This document shows positions 7,990-15,841 of a DNA stretch of 64,000 bases, in pieces. The stretch comes from Chromobacterium vaccinii (GTDB lineage Bacteria > Pseudomonadota > Gammaproteobacteria > Burkholderiales > Chromobacteriaceae), in contig NZ_JZJL01000014.1 of NCBI RefSeq assembly GCF_000971335.1, positions 1 to 64,000 on the forward strand. The letters run 5' to 3'. The notes beneath the pieces are model-generated. The model worked only from the letters and a program-made list of their open reading frames with translations. It made no database searches and was not told the origin of the DNA. The position numbers were made by a program, and so were the translations under genes. Each line of letters begins with the position of its first letter. The first letter of the stretch is position 1.

Positions 7990-9176
7990 TCGCTTGCTCC
8001 GGACTGGTGGATATAGGCCCCGGCGGGGCCCAGGGACAGGAAGCCGCTGACGCTGTAGCTGGGATGGTAGGCACCGCATTGCTCGAAAATGAGCAGATCG
8101 CCGACAGCGGGCGCGGCGATGGCTTCCGGCTGCCAGCCTATGACGTCGGCGCGGCTGCAGGTGCTGCCGACGTACTGCACGGAAGCCGTCGCCGCGCCGT
8201 CGGCGGCCGGCTGGCGGCGCAGCAACCGGGGGCGCGCGTATTTCTTGATCGCGGATTCGGTGCGGGCCAGCAGGAAGTTGTGGCTGAGGCCGCCGTCGCA
8301 GACGGCTACCGCGCGGCCGCCCAGCGTCTTCACCGCGCGCACGCGGGTGGCGAACAGGCCGGCGCCGGCGAAGATGCCGCGGCCGGATTCGTGAACCAGC
8401 CGGAAGCGGCGGCGCAGCGGGGCCAGCCGCTCGCGGTAGGCGGCGAAGGCGGCTTCATCGTCGTGGAAGCGCTCGCCGAAGCCGCCGCCGCAGTTGAGGA
8501 ATTCGATCGGCGCGCCGGTGGCACCGGCCGCGTCGGCGGCGAAGGCGGCCAGCGCATGGGCGAGGTCGGCGGAGTCGCCGCCGCTGTCGTCGACGCGGAA
8601 CTGGTGCGAGCCGGCGAAGCTGTGCAGGCCGATCACCGGCACGTCGGCGCGGCTCAGCGCCGCCGCTGCCAGCAGCGCTTCCTGCGGGCTCATGCCGAAA
8701 TGGTCGGCCGGCTCGCGGCGGCGGCCGGGCATCAGTTCGGCCGCGTTCAGCCGCAACACGGTCTGCGGCGCCGGCTGCTTGCCCATCAGGCCGGCCAGCC
8801 GCTCGGCCTGGCCCAGGCTGTCGATGATGAAGACGCAGCGCGAGGCCAGCGCGGCGCGCATGAAGGTCTCGTCCATCGAGGGGTTGTTGATGTACTTGGT
8901 CGCCGCTATCCGGCCGACGGCGAGGTCCAGTTCGCCCAGGCTGGCCAGCTCCACGCCGTCGATAAAACCGTGGCCGCAGCGCGTCAGCAGCTCCAGGTTG
9001 GAATTGGCCTTCAGCGACACGATCAGCCCGGTGTCCAGCAGCTCGCGCAGCCTGCGGTAGCGCGCCAGCACGATGGACGGGTCGAACACGTAGCCGGGGG
9101 TCTTGACATCCCACAGCCACTGGATGGCCTGGTCGTCTTCCGGCAGCGGGATGGAGAGGGCGTCAGTTCGCGTCAT
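7986..9176 (-). CDS. PLP-dependent fold-III decarboxylase (LysA/BtrK-like)
   Basis: A 396-residue alanine-racemase-fold decarboxylase. Lys56 in SLKANSN is the PLP Schiff-base lysine; GGGFGE and HESGRG are the phosphate-binding loops; VGSTCSRADV carries the catalytic cysteine and CGAYHPSYSVSGF near the C-terminus is the conserved end motif. Family members decarboxylate diaminopimelate, ornithine or lysine, or aminoacyl-ACP thioesters (BtrK, VinO). Next to an AMP ligase and in an operon with an ACP, the carrier-bound reaction is favoured. Its start lies inside the last 14 bp of the preceding KAS III gene. Confidence 0.9.
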   Translation of the reverse strand: MTRTDALSIPLPEDDQAIQWLWDVKTPGYVFDPSIVLARYRRLRELLDTGLIVSLKANSNLELLTRCGHGFIDGVELASLGELDLAVGRIAATKYINNPSMDETFMRAALASRCVFIIDSLGQAERLAGLMGKQPAPQTVLRLNAAELMPGRRREPADHFGMSPQEALLAAAALSRADVPVIGLHSFAGSHQFRVDDSGGDSADLAHALAAFAADAAGATGAPIEFLNCGGGFGERFHDDEAAFAAYRERLAPLRRRFRLVHESGRGIFAGAGLFATRVRAVKTLGGRAVAVCDGGLSHNFLLARTESAIKKYARPRLLRRQPAADGAATASVQYVGSTCSRADVIGWQPEAIAAPAVGDLLIFEQCGAYHPSYSVSGFLSLGPAGAYIHQSGASE

Positions 9177-10140
9177 GGCTGGCCACCGGGTGCAGGGTGA
9201 GGGCGGAGAAGGCGCCGCTGTTGGATTGGGTGACGCTGAGCAAGTGGCGGCCGGCGTCCACTTCGGCCAGGCCGATGTCGGCCAGATTGACCGCCAGGTC
9301 CGAGCAGCAGGCGTGGCCCTTCAGCAGGATGTTGTCGGCGCGCAGGATGTCCAGCGGGATGTCCATCGCTTTGCAGATGGAGATCCAGCCCTTGTGGTCG
9401 GAGTTGTGCGGCAGCAGGCAGCCGTAGTCTTCCAGCGCCACGCCGCTGTCGGCCACCGCTTGCTGCATCACTTTGCGGGTGTAGTGCCATTCCAGGTTGA
9501 TCATGTCGCGCTCCACCGCGGCATTGGTGTCCGAACCCTGATGCCATTTGCCGTAGTTGCGCAGCTCCAGCGCGCCGATGCGGTTGCGGCCGCAGTCGCG
9601 GCTGAGCAGCAGGCAGGCGGCGCCGTCGCTCTGGATGCCGGACATCTGGCGCAGGCGGAAGCGTTCGCCGTAGACGCGGTCGACCGACACGATGATGGCG
9701 TGGCGCAGCTCGGCGTGGCTGGCCATCAGCGCGCCGGCCAGCTGGATCGCCGCGGCGTTGGACGAGCAATTCAGCTGATTGACCGAGCCGGCCCACGACG
9801 GCCGCAGGCCGAAGCGGGAAGCCAGCTCCAGCGGCAGGCTGCGCGGCGCGGCCGGCACGCTGAACAGCTGGGTGTGCACATGGATCACCGCGCCGACGTC
9901 GGCCGGTTTGAGGCCGGTTTCGTCGAACAGCCGCGCCATCGCGCGTTCGGCCAGCTCGACCTCGTTGATGTCGGGCGCGGCGTGAAAGTGGCGGCAGCCG
10001 GAGCGGATGATGGCCTGGACGCGGGCATCCGGCCAATTGTGCTGGCCGGCGCAGGCTTCGATGTCCTGCAGCTCGCCGGGAAAATGGTAGGCGGCGGCCG
10101 CGATGCCCATTTGGACCGGTATGCTGGCGATGCTTGTCAT
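9163..10140 (-). CDS. KAS III-family acyltransferase/condensing enzyme (Cys-His)
   Basis: A 325-residue thiolase-fold protein. The nucleophile is Cys125 in QLNCSSN and the histidine is His245 in LLPHNSDHKGW. Where canonical FabH has the GN(T/H) asparagine the sequence reads GHACCSD, placing His276 at or near the third catalytic position. Such altered triads are known in KAS III-like enzymes that move acyl groups rather than condense with malonyl-ACP (CerJ/ChlB3 type), so an acyl-transfer role should be considered. A strong AAGGAGG site precedes the ATG. Confidence 0.87.
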   Translation of the reverse strand: MTSIASIPVQMGIAAAAYHFPGELQDIEACAGQHNWPDARVQAIIRSGCRHFHAAPDINEVELAERAMARLFDETGLKPADVGAVIHVHTQLFSVPAAPRSLPLELASRFGLRPSWAGSVNQLNCSSNAAAIQLAGALMASHAELRHAIIVSVDRVYGERFRLRQMSGIQSDGAACLLLSRDCGRNRIGALELRNYGKWHQGSDTNAAVERDMINLEWHYTRKVMQQAVADSGVALEDYGCLLPHNSDHKGWISICKAMDIPLDILRADNILLKGHACCSDLAVNLADIGLAEVDAGRHLLSVTQSNSGAFSALTLHPVASHDAN

Positions 10141-10152
10141 GCGTTTTCCTCC

Positions 10153-11142
10153 TTAGGCCGGCAGCGGCATGGCGGCGTAGTCCATCACCTGCATCTGCTC
10201 GAACACCCGCTGCACGCGCGGGCTGAGCAGGCCCATCTCGCGTATGGTGGGCACCAGGCGGCGGAAGATGGAGCGGCGCATCGAGCTGGTGACCGGGGAG
10301 TTCCGCACCAGGTGTCCGCATTCCTTCTTCGACAGTCCCATCGGCTCCCAGATGTCGTCCGCGCACAGGTGTTCGTGCAACGTGTTGGCGCCTTCGGCGA
10401 CGAACTCCTCGCGCTCCTTGCGCTCGGTGTCCGTCATCTCCTTGTAGAGGCGGCACAGCGTGATGCGGCCGATGGCGAAGTGGCGGGCCTCGTCGCGCTG
10501 GATGCGGGTGACCAGGTCGCGGATGAACGGGTCCTGGGTGTAGGCGACGATGCTCTGGAACAGCGACAGCGCGATGCCTTCCACCAGCACCTGCATGCCG
10601 AGATTGGTGATGTCCAGATGGCTGCTGGTGATGGTGTCGCCCAGCAGGCTCTTCAGCGACTGGCTCATTGGATAGCTGATCGGCAGCTTGTCGTTGACCA
10701 GGCGGCCGAAAGCCTCGATGTGGCGGGCTTCGTCCATGATCTGGCCGGCGGCGCACAGCCGCGCCGACAGGCTCTCCTCGGCCACCGCCAGCTTGGACGC
10801 GCAGATCAGCGCCGCCTGTTCGCCATGCAGCACCTGCGACAGGGTCCAGCCCTGGGAGTGGTGGCGCACCTCGGCCCGGCCCTTGGCGTCCAGCTTGTTC
10901 CAGACATCGCTGCCGTAGATCAGCAGCGTGCCGTCCGGCATGCCCAGCGGGTTGTCGGCGTTCAGCTCGCAGCTCCAGTCGAGATCGGTGTTGACGTCCC
11001 ACTGGTTGGCCTTGGCTTTCTGGTAAATGGCGTTCAGGCTGTCGTCGCCGAAGTCGTAGTTTTCGGACATGAACGCGTCCAGCGCGAAGTTCCATTTATA
11101 CGGCTGAGCGGCATCCATCCGCGTCTCTAGCGTCGCTTGCAT
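10153..11142 (-). CDS. Ferritin-like diiron oxygenase/desaturase
   Basis: A 329-residue all-helical protein with a complete 4-Glu/2-His diiron set in two repeats: Glu108 (HGEQ), Glu138 and His141 (DEARH), Glu188 (VEG), Glu218 and His221 (DEARH). This is the ligand pattern of R2-like oxygenases, acyl-ACP desaturases and, with one more histidine, AurF-type N-oxygenases; I do not see that extra histidine. It should activate O2 on a carrier-bound or free intermediate, for example amine N-oxygenation or C-H oxidation. AAAGGAA precedes the ATG. It lies between an unknown gene (10 bp) and the KAS III gene (12 bp). Confidence 0.85.
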   Translation of the reverse strand: MQATLETRMDAAQPYKWNFALDAFMSENYDFGDDSLNAIYQKAKANQWDVNTDLDWSCELNADNPLGMPDGTLLIYGSDVWNKLDAKGRAEVRHHSQGWTLSQVLHGEQAALICASKLAVAEESLSARLCAAGQIMDEARHIEAFGRLVNDKLPISYPMSQSLKSLLGDTITSSHLDITNLGMQVLVEGIALSLFQSIVAYTQDPFIRDLVTRIQRDEARHFAIGRITLCRLYKEMTDTERKEREEFVAEGANTLHEHLCADDIWEPMGLSKKECGHLVRNSPVTSSMRRSIFRRLVPTIREMGLLSPRVQRVFEQMQVMDYAAMPLPA

Positions 11143-11152
11143 ATCGATTCCT

Positions 11153-11698
11153 TTATCGCGTGGCGGCGGCGGGGCCGCCGTCGGTCAGATCCAGAAAGCG
11201 GGGCGCCAGCGCGTCCAGCGCGGGCAGGAGCAGGGCGGCCGGATCGGGCTGGCCTGCGTTCCAGAAAGCCAGGCGCAGCGTGTTGTCGCCGGCGTCCCAC
11301 AGGTCGCGGCGCACGCGCTCGGCTGCGATCCAGGCTACCGGCGCCGGATCGAAGCCGGAGCGCAGCGCGGCTTCCCGCGCCAGGCCGGCGCCCACCGTCA
11401 CCCGCGCGTCCAGCAGCGAGGCAGGCAGCGCCAGGTCCATCGCCGGCAGCCGCAGCTGCACGAACAGCCGGCAGCGCTCGCCCAGTCCAGACCACGCTTG
11501 CCGGACCAGCCGGTCCAGCAGCGCGTAGTACTGGCGGTGGTTGACCAGCACCGGCGCCGGGTTGGCGTGCGCGTAGGCGTGGCGGCGCGCGTAATCCGGC
11601 GTTTCCAGCAGCGGCAGATTGGCGCTGGCGCACGGCGCGGCGCGGCCGTGGTCAGGGTTGCGCGTCAGGCGCAGCGCCAGGGTTTGCTGCGGTGTCAT
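11153..11698 (-). CDS. Unknown operon protein
   Basis: The protein is 181 residues, starts MTPQQTLALRLTRNP, and has an RRHAYAHANPAPVLVNHRQYY segment (described by its Arg/His/Pro-rich character) before a hydrophobic and then acidic C-terminal half. I do not recognise a family and see no signal peptide or obvious membrane span. The start ATG overlaps the stop of the KAS III-like gene (ATGA), so it is translationally coupled to it and probably a partner or accessory enzyme for the carrier-bound intermediate. Its reading frame continues upstream into the neighbour's shadow frame; the coupled ATG is the sensible start. Confidence 0.75.
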   Translation of the reverse strand: MTPQQTLALRLTRNPDHGRAAPCASANLPLLETPDYARRHAYAHANPAPVLVNHRQYYALLDRLVRQAWSGLGERCRLFVQLRLPAMDLALPASLLDARVTVGAGLAREAALRSGFDPAPVAWIAAERVRRDLWDAGDNTLRLAFWNAGQPDPAALLLPALDALAPRFLDLTDGGPAAATR

Positions 11699-12543
11699 GC
11701 GGCCTCCAGCGAGTGGCGAAGGTCCGGCGCGAAGGCCAGCTCGGCGATGGAGAAATAGCCGTTCATCGCCAGCGAGGCCAGCACGCAACGCCCGCCGGCG
11801 TAATCTTCTCCAGCCTCCATTTCCGCCAGCAGCGACAGCCACGGGTCGCTGCCGAAGGCATGGCCGAAGCGCGGGTAGTGGTCGGGGTGGGCGGCGGCGG
11901 CGTCGAAGCTCTTGAACAGCGCATGGCGGGTGGCTTCGGGGAAGAAGGGCAGCGCCAGCGGTATGCCGGGGCGGGGTTCGGTGAAGCGGCCCAGCGCGCG
12001 GCCCATCATGGTCAGCGCGTGCGCTTGCGGCGCGGAGCCCAGCAGCAGCGCGCCGTCGCCGCCGTCCGGGTGGATGTCCAGCAGCAGCGTGGCGATGCCG
12101 AAGCCGGAGCGGCCCCAGCGGCGGGTGCGGTGCCAGAAGGCGAAATTGTGGATGTCGACGTCGACGATCTGCAGCAGCAGCCGGCGCGGGCCGGTCAGGC
12201 TGGCCTTTTCTTTGACGTGGCGGAGGATGTAGCCCCAGCCGGTGCATTCGTAGCCGTTGGTGATCCAGTCCGGCTCGCGGCCGCAGGCGTCGGCGATTCC
12301 CCGGCGGAACCGCGCCGCTTCAGGGGTGTCGTCGGCCAGGTACTGGGACAGCACGGTCGAGGTGACGACATAGTCGTCGATGCGGACGCCCGCCGCATGG
12401 CGGTTGGCCTCGGCGCCTGCGCGGCGGCCGAGTTCGGCGGCCGCTTCGGCCAGGGGCGCCGACGCCGAGACGAAAGGCGTTTCCGTCTGGCGGTAGGCGA
12501 CGACGTCGGCCCGGAATGCGGGCGGCATTTGCGGTTCGGTCAT
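11695..12543 (-). CDS. Divergent KAS III-like protein (Cys/His retained)
   Basis: The 282-residue protein is shorter than KAS III enzymes (about 320) but keeps the architecture: Cys100 in YECTGWGY at the nucleophile loop, a mid-domain WGRSGFGIATLLLD, the DGALLLG strand, and a C-terminal FGHAFGSDPWLSLL with His228 where FabH has the Asn loop. As in the gene at 9163-10140, GH replaces GN. The canonical HQAN histidine is not obvious. It probably transfers or holds an acyl group on the ACP encoded immediately upstream. No good Shine-Dalgarno site is visible; the ACP stop is 27 bp upstream. Confidence 0.75.
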   Translation of the reverse strand: MTEPQMPPAFRADVVAYRQTETPFVSASAPLAEAAAELGRRAGAEANRHAAGVRIDDYVVTSTVLSQYLADDTPEAARFRRGIADACGREPDWITNGYECTGWGYILRHVKEKASLTGPRRLLLQIVDVDIHNFAFWHRTRRWGRSGFGIATLLLDIHPDGGDGALLLGSAPQAHALTMMGRALGRFTEPRPGIPLALPFFPEATRHALFKSFDAAAAHPDHYPRFGHAFGSDPWLSLLAEMEAGEDYAGGRCVLASLAMNGYFSIAELAFAPDLRHSLEAA

Positions 12544-12569
12544 GGCGGTCCCCGGCCTAGGCGTGGCGA

Positions 12570-12809
12570 TCAGACGGTCTGCTGCTGCAGCTGGGCGTCC
12601 AGCTGTTCCAGCGTGGTGAATTGGGTGATGTTCAGCTGCTCCGGGTCGATCGAGCCGTACAGCTGCTCGCAGAACACGATCAGCTCGACGACGTTCAGCG
12701 AGTCGATGCCCAGCTCGCCGAGGCCGACGTGGGTATCCACGGTTTCCACGTTCAGGATCTTGGCGGTTTCCTTGCGCAGCATTTCCAGGGTGTTGACGGT
12801 TTCGGACAT
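12570..12809 (-). CDS. Acyl carrier protein
   Basis: A 79-residue acidic helical protein with the phosphopantetheine site Ser37 in ELGIDSLNVVEL. It would carry pathway intermediates as thioesters after modification by a 4'-phosphopantetheinyl transferase encoded elsewhere. AAGGAG lies at a good distance before the ATG. It is the only carrier protein visible in the operon, although two adenylating ligases are present, so it may be loaded by both or another carrier may be encoded beyond the left edge. Confidence 0.95.
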   Translation of the reverse strand: MSETVNTLEMLRKETAKILNVETVDTHVGLGELGIDSLNVVELIVFCEQLYGSIDPEQLNITQFTTLEQLDAQLQQQTV

Positions 12810-12832
12810 GGTGTTTCTCCTTGTTGAGGGGG

Positions 12833-13927
12833 TCAGGCGTTTTGAGCGCGCGCGGCGGCGCGCAGCTCGTGGTAGCAGCGGTAGGAACTGCCTTCCATCT
12901 TGGTGAAGGCCAACAGGTCGCGCTGGTCGGCGAAGCGCCCGACGGCGCCGCTGGAGACCAGATGCAGCAGCAGCTCGTTGGAGGCGAACTTCAGCGCCAG
13001 CACCTTGTGCACGTCCTCGGCGGCGTAGTTGCCCGCCTGAGTCTTGGCGCGGGCGGCGGCGGCGATGAAGTCGCGCGCCGTGAGCGCGTCCTCATCCAGC
13101 CGCAGCCGGCCCTGGCCGTGCAGCCATTCGACGTGGGCCATCAGCGCGCGCACCAGAAAGGGCCGCACCGTGGTCAGGTATTTGTTCAGCGCCGCCGGAC
13201 CGCCGGCCTTCAGCTTGTCGGCGGCAGCCACTGTCACTTCGCCGCGCACATCGCCCAGCTGCACCACGTCGTCGAGGAAGCTGTCGCCGCAGAGGCTGCG
13301 CTGCAGCGTCGCGTATTGCTCGGGCCAGACCAGGAAGGCCGACGGGAAGAAGCTGCCCGGGGTGCGGGCGGCGACGATGGCCATGCCGTTCAGGTTGGCG
13401 TACATGCCCCAGACCTTGTCTATGCGCAGCTTGAAGCCGTCGCCGTCGGGTTGGGCCACGGTGCGCCAGCTGCCCAGCGTCGGGCCGCCGGCGTCGCTCA
13501 TCAGGAAGCGCAGATTGTTGCCGCTGTCTATGCATGCGCAGGCCCGGTCGTACTGGTCCGGCGTCAGGAACAGTGAAAACAGGATGCGGGCGAAGGTGCG
13601 CATGAAGGGTTTGTAGTGCGGAGCCAGGCCGTCGCGGCGTATCTGTTCCAGAATGCTTTCGCTGAGCGCGTGCTCGCGGTGTTCCAGCGGCACCGGTGCA
13701 TGCGCGCTGGCTTCCGGCGCGGCGAATGGCTGCGCGGTCTGCCGGATCAGCATGTCGGAGTCCAGCAGCCGCACCGAGGCGCGGGCCACGATGGCGGCGA
13801 GGCCGGCGGGAGGCTCGCCGTAGCAGCGCAGCCGTTGCAGGACCGGCTGGGCGGCCAGTTCGGGCAAGCCGGGGGCCGGGATGGCGGGCGCGGCGACGCC
13901 GTCCGCCAGCGGGGTGGTGGTGTGCAT
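12833..13927 (-). CDS. Divergent acyl-CoA dehydrogenase-like protein
   Basis: The 364-residue protein matches the acyl-CoA dehydrogenase fold most clearly in the middle: LMSDAGGPTLGS replaces TEPxAGSD, followed by DGDGFKLRIDKVWGMY and VAARTPGSFFPSAFLV. Near the C-terminus FTKMEGSSYR keeps a Glu at the position of the catalytic base. The N-terminal domain is weakly conserved. It may desaturate or oxidise an acyl-ACP substrate. Located between the FAAL and ACP genes, it likely acts on the acyl chain first loaded on the ACP. Such short divergent dehydrogenases occur in several carrier-protein pathways. Confidence 0.78.
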   Translation of the reverse strand: MHTTTPLADGVAAPAIPAPGLPELAAQPVLQRLRCYGEPPAGLAAIVARASVRLLDSDMLIRQTAQPFAAPEASAHAPVPLEHREHALSESILEQIRRDGLAPHYKPFMRTFARILFSLFLTPDQYDRACACIDSGNNLRFLMSDAGGPTLGSWRTVAQPDGDGFKLRIDKVWGMYANLNGMAIVAARTPGSFFPSAFLVWPEQYATLQRSLCGDSFLDDVVQLGDVRGEVTVAAADKLKAGGPAALNKYLTTVRPFLVRALMAHVEWLHGQGRLRLDEDALTARDFIAAAARAKTQAGNYAAEDVHKVLALKFASNELLLHLVSSGAVGRFADQRDLLAFTKMEGSSYRCYHELRAAARAQNA

Positions 13928-13970
13928 GAAGCTTCCGTTCGATTGTGAAGGAGGGGGGCGCGTGCCGCGG

Positions 13971-15707
13971 TCAGGCTGGTGTCGCCGTTTCCTGATTCTC
14001 GCCGCGCAAGGCCCGCTCGATGTAGAGGCCGCGGCATTTCAGCCTTTGCAGCTTGCCGCTGGTGGTGCGCGGCAGGCTGCCGTTCGCGACGAAGACAATG
14101 GCGTGGGCGCCGAAGCCGAAGCGTTCGCGCAGCATGGCTTGCAGTTCGGCGCGCAACGCGGGCTGCTCGTCTTCGCGCTCGAACTCGATCATCGCGATCA
14201 GGTTCTCGGTGCCCTGGGTTTCGTCGTAGACGCCGGTGGCGGCGATGGCGTTGCCGCCTGCCAGCAGCGGGTGGGTGGCCAGCGTGTCTTCTATTTCGTG
14301 GGGGAAATAGTTGCTGCCGCGGATGATGATGATTTCCTTTTGCCGGCCGAGCACGAACAGCTGGCCATCGGCGAGATAGCCGAGGTCGCCGGTGGCGAAC
14401 CATTCGCCTGGCCGGTAAGGCTCGTTCTGCCCTTCGGCGGGAAGATAGCCGGACATCAGCGAACTGCCGCGCAGTTGGATCTCGCCGATCTTGCGCGCTT
14501 CGGCCTCGGCGCCGTTGGCGTCGACCACGCGCAGCGACATGCCGGGAATCGGCTTGCCCATCGCCAGCACCGTTTCCGCGGCGCGCGTCCGCGCGTCGGC
14601 GGGGCGGGCGACGGCCTCGGCGACGAGGGCGTCGGAATCGATCCGGTCGGGAATCAGATAGGAAAACGACTGGCGGTCGTAGCCGGCGGTGGCGTCATGC
14701 ATGGTGGCGGCCAGCGTGGTTTCCGCCATGCCGTAGCAAGGCTGCAGCGCTGAACGCGACAGCCCGTGCGCTTCGAACACCCGGGAAAATTCCTGCAGGC
14801 AAGCCAGGTCGACCCGCTCGGCGCCGATGAAGATGTTGCGCAGGCAGGAGAGGTCGACGTCCTGCATGGACGCGGCGCGGTAGCGGCGCACGCAGTATTG
14901 CAGGCCGAAGGTGGGCGTGGCCGTGGTGGTGGCGCCGAAGGAGGCGATGCGCTTGAGCCAGCCCAGCGGGTTGCGGATGAAGCCGGACGGCTGCATCAGC
15001 AGCAGCGGCGCCTGGTAGTAAAGATTGGACAGCAGCGTGACCAGGCCCATGTCGTGGTAGAGCGGCAGCCAGCTGGCGGAGGCGTCGCCGCGCGCCGGAT
15101 CGTAGCCGACGACGCCGCCGATGCCGCGCACATTGTCGATGACGTTGCGGTGGCTCAACACCACGGCTTTGGGGCGGCCGGTGGAGCCGGAGGTCAGCTG
15201 CACGTGGTGGGCGTCGTCCGGGCCGGCGCGGAAAGGCTGGATCGAACCGGCGGCCTCGGCTGCCAGCTCCACCTCCGCAGTGGAGAGCACGCGCACCGGC
15301 AGCCCGGCGAGTTGCTGCCGCAGGATGTCGGCCTGAGGCGGCACAGCGATCAGCAGGCGCGGCGAGAACAGCCGGCAGGCGAGATGAATCTGGTTGCGCG
15401 AAGAGTCGGCTTGCGTCCGGCCCGGCAGCGGCACGGTGCAGGGCAGGGCGCCCAGCAGCGCTAAGCCGGTTTGCAGCAGCAGGTGGTCGATGGAGGCGGG
15501 CAGCGCCAGGATGACGAGATCGTTGCGTGACGCGCCCAATTCGCGCAGAGCCGCGGCGACGGCCAGCGCGCGGCGGGCCAGATCGGCATGGGAGATTCGT
15601 TTTTCTTCGCCGTTTTCCTCAAATATGGCGATGTGTCGCTCTGCGCCAGACTGGGAATGTTCCAGCGCAGATAAAATAGCGTCCGTCATTGATGCGTGGG
15701 TCTGCAA
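13971..15707 (-). CDS. Fatty acyl-AMP ligase (FAAL)
   Basis: A 578-residue ANL enzyme of the FAAL type: P-loop LTSGSTGRPKAVVLS (171-185), SWLPLYHDMGLV, CYGMAETTLA, GDLGYLADGQLFVLGRQKEIIIIRG, and a C-terminal TTSGKLQRLK lysine. FAALs activate fatty acids as adenylates and load them on an ACP rather than on CoA. It is the first gene of the operon, so it sets the lipid starter unit. The start is probably TTG at 15707, which has AGGAGA 9 bases upstream; the in-frame ATG at 15689 has no such site. That TTG may lower expression or be a real control point. Confidence 0.9.
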   Translation of the reverse strand: MQTHASMTDAILSALEHSQSGAERHIAIFEENGEEKRISHADLARRALAVAAALRELGASRNDLVILALPASIDHLLLQTGLALLGALPCTVPLPGRTQADSSRNQIHLACRLFSPRLLIAVPPQADILRQQLAGLPVRVLSTAEVELAAEAAGSIQPFRAGPDDAHHVQLTSGSTGRPKAVVLSHRNVIDNVRGIGGVVGYDPARGDASASWLPLYHDMGLVTLLSNLYYQAPLLLMQPSGFIRNPLGWLKRIASFGATTTATPTFGLQYCVRRYRAASMQDVDLSCLRNIFIGAERVDLACLQEFSRVFEAHGLSRSALQPCYGMAETTLAATMHDATAGYDRQSFSYLIPDRIDSDALVAEAVARPADARTRAAETVLAMGKPIPGMSLRVVDANGAEAEARKIGEIQLRGSSLMSGYLPAEGQNEPYRPGEWFATGDLGYLADGQLFVLGRQKEIIIIRGSNYFPHEIEDTLATHPLLAGGNAIAATGVYDETQGTENLIAMIEFEREDEQPALRAELQAMLRERFGFGAHAIVFVANGSLPRTTSGKLQRLKCRGLYIERALRGENQETATPA

Positions 15708-15812
15708 TTTCCGAATCTCCTGCAGTTCTACTAAACGTTATTCTTGCGTTACATCATGCGGATAAGGGTTTGATTTTATTTTTTATGAAATTAGCATTTC
15801 ATTTTTTCGAAA

Positions 15813-15841
15813 ATAATACGACCACGTTGCTTTGGTGTGAA
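15813..15841 (-). promoter_or_regulatory. Operon promoter -35/-10
   Basis: On the minus strand TTCACA (15841-15836) and TATTAT (15818-15813) are separated by exactly 17 bp; each matches the sigma-70 consensus at five of six positions. Transcription should start near 15806, giving a leader of about 100 nt before the FAAL start. The -35 shares its first base with the lux box. Confidence 0.75.
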
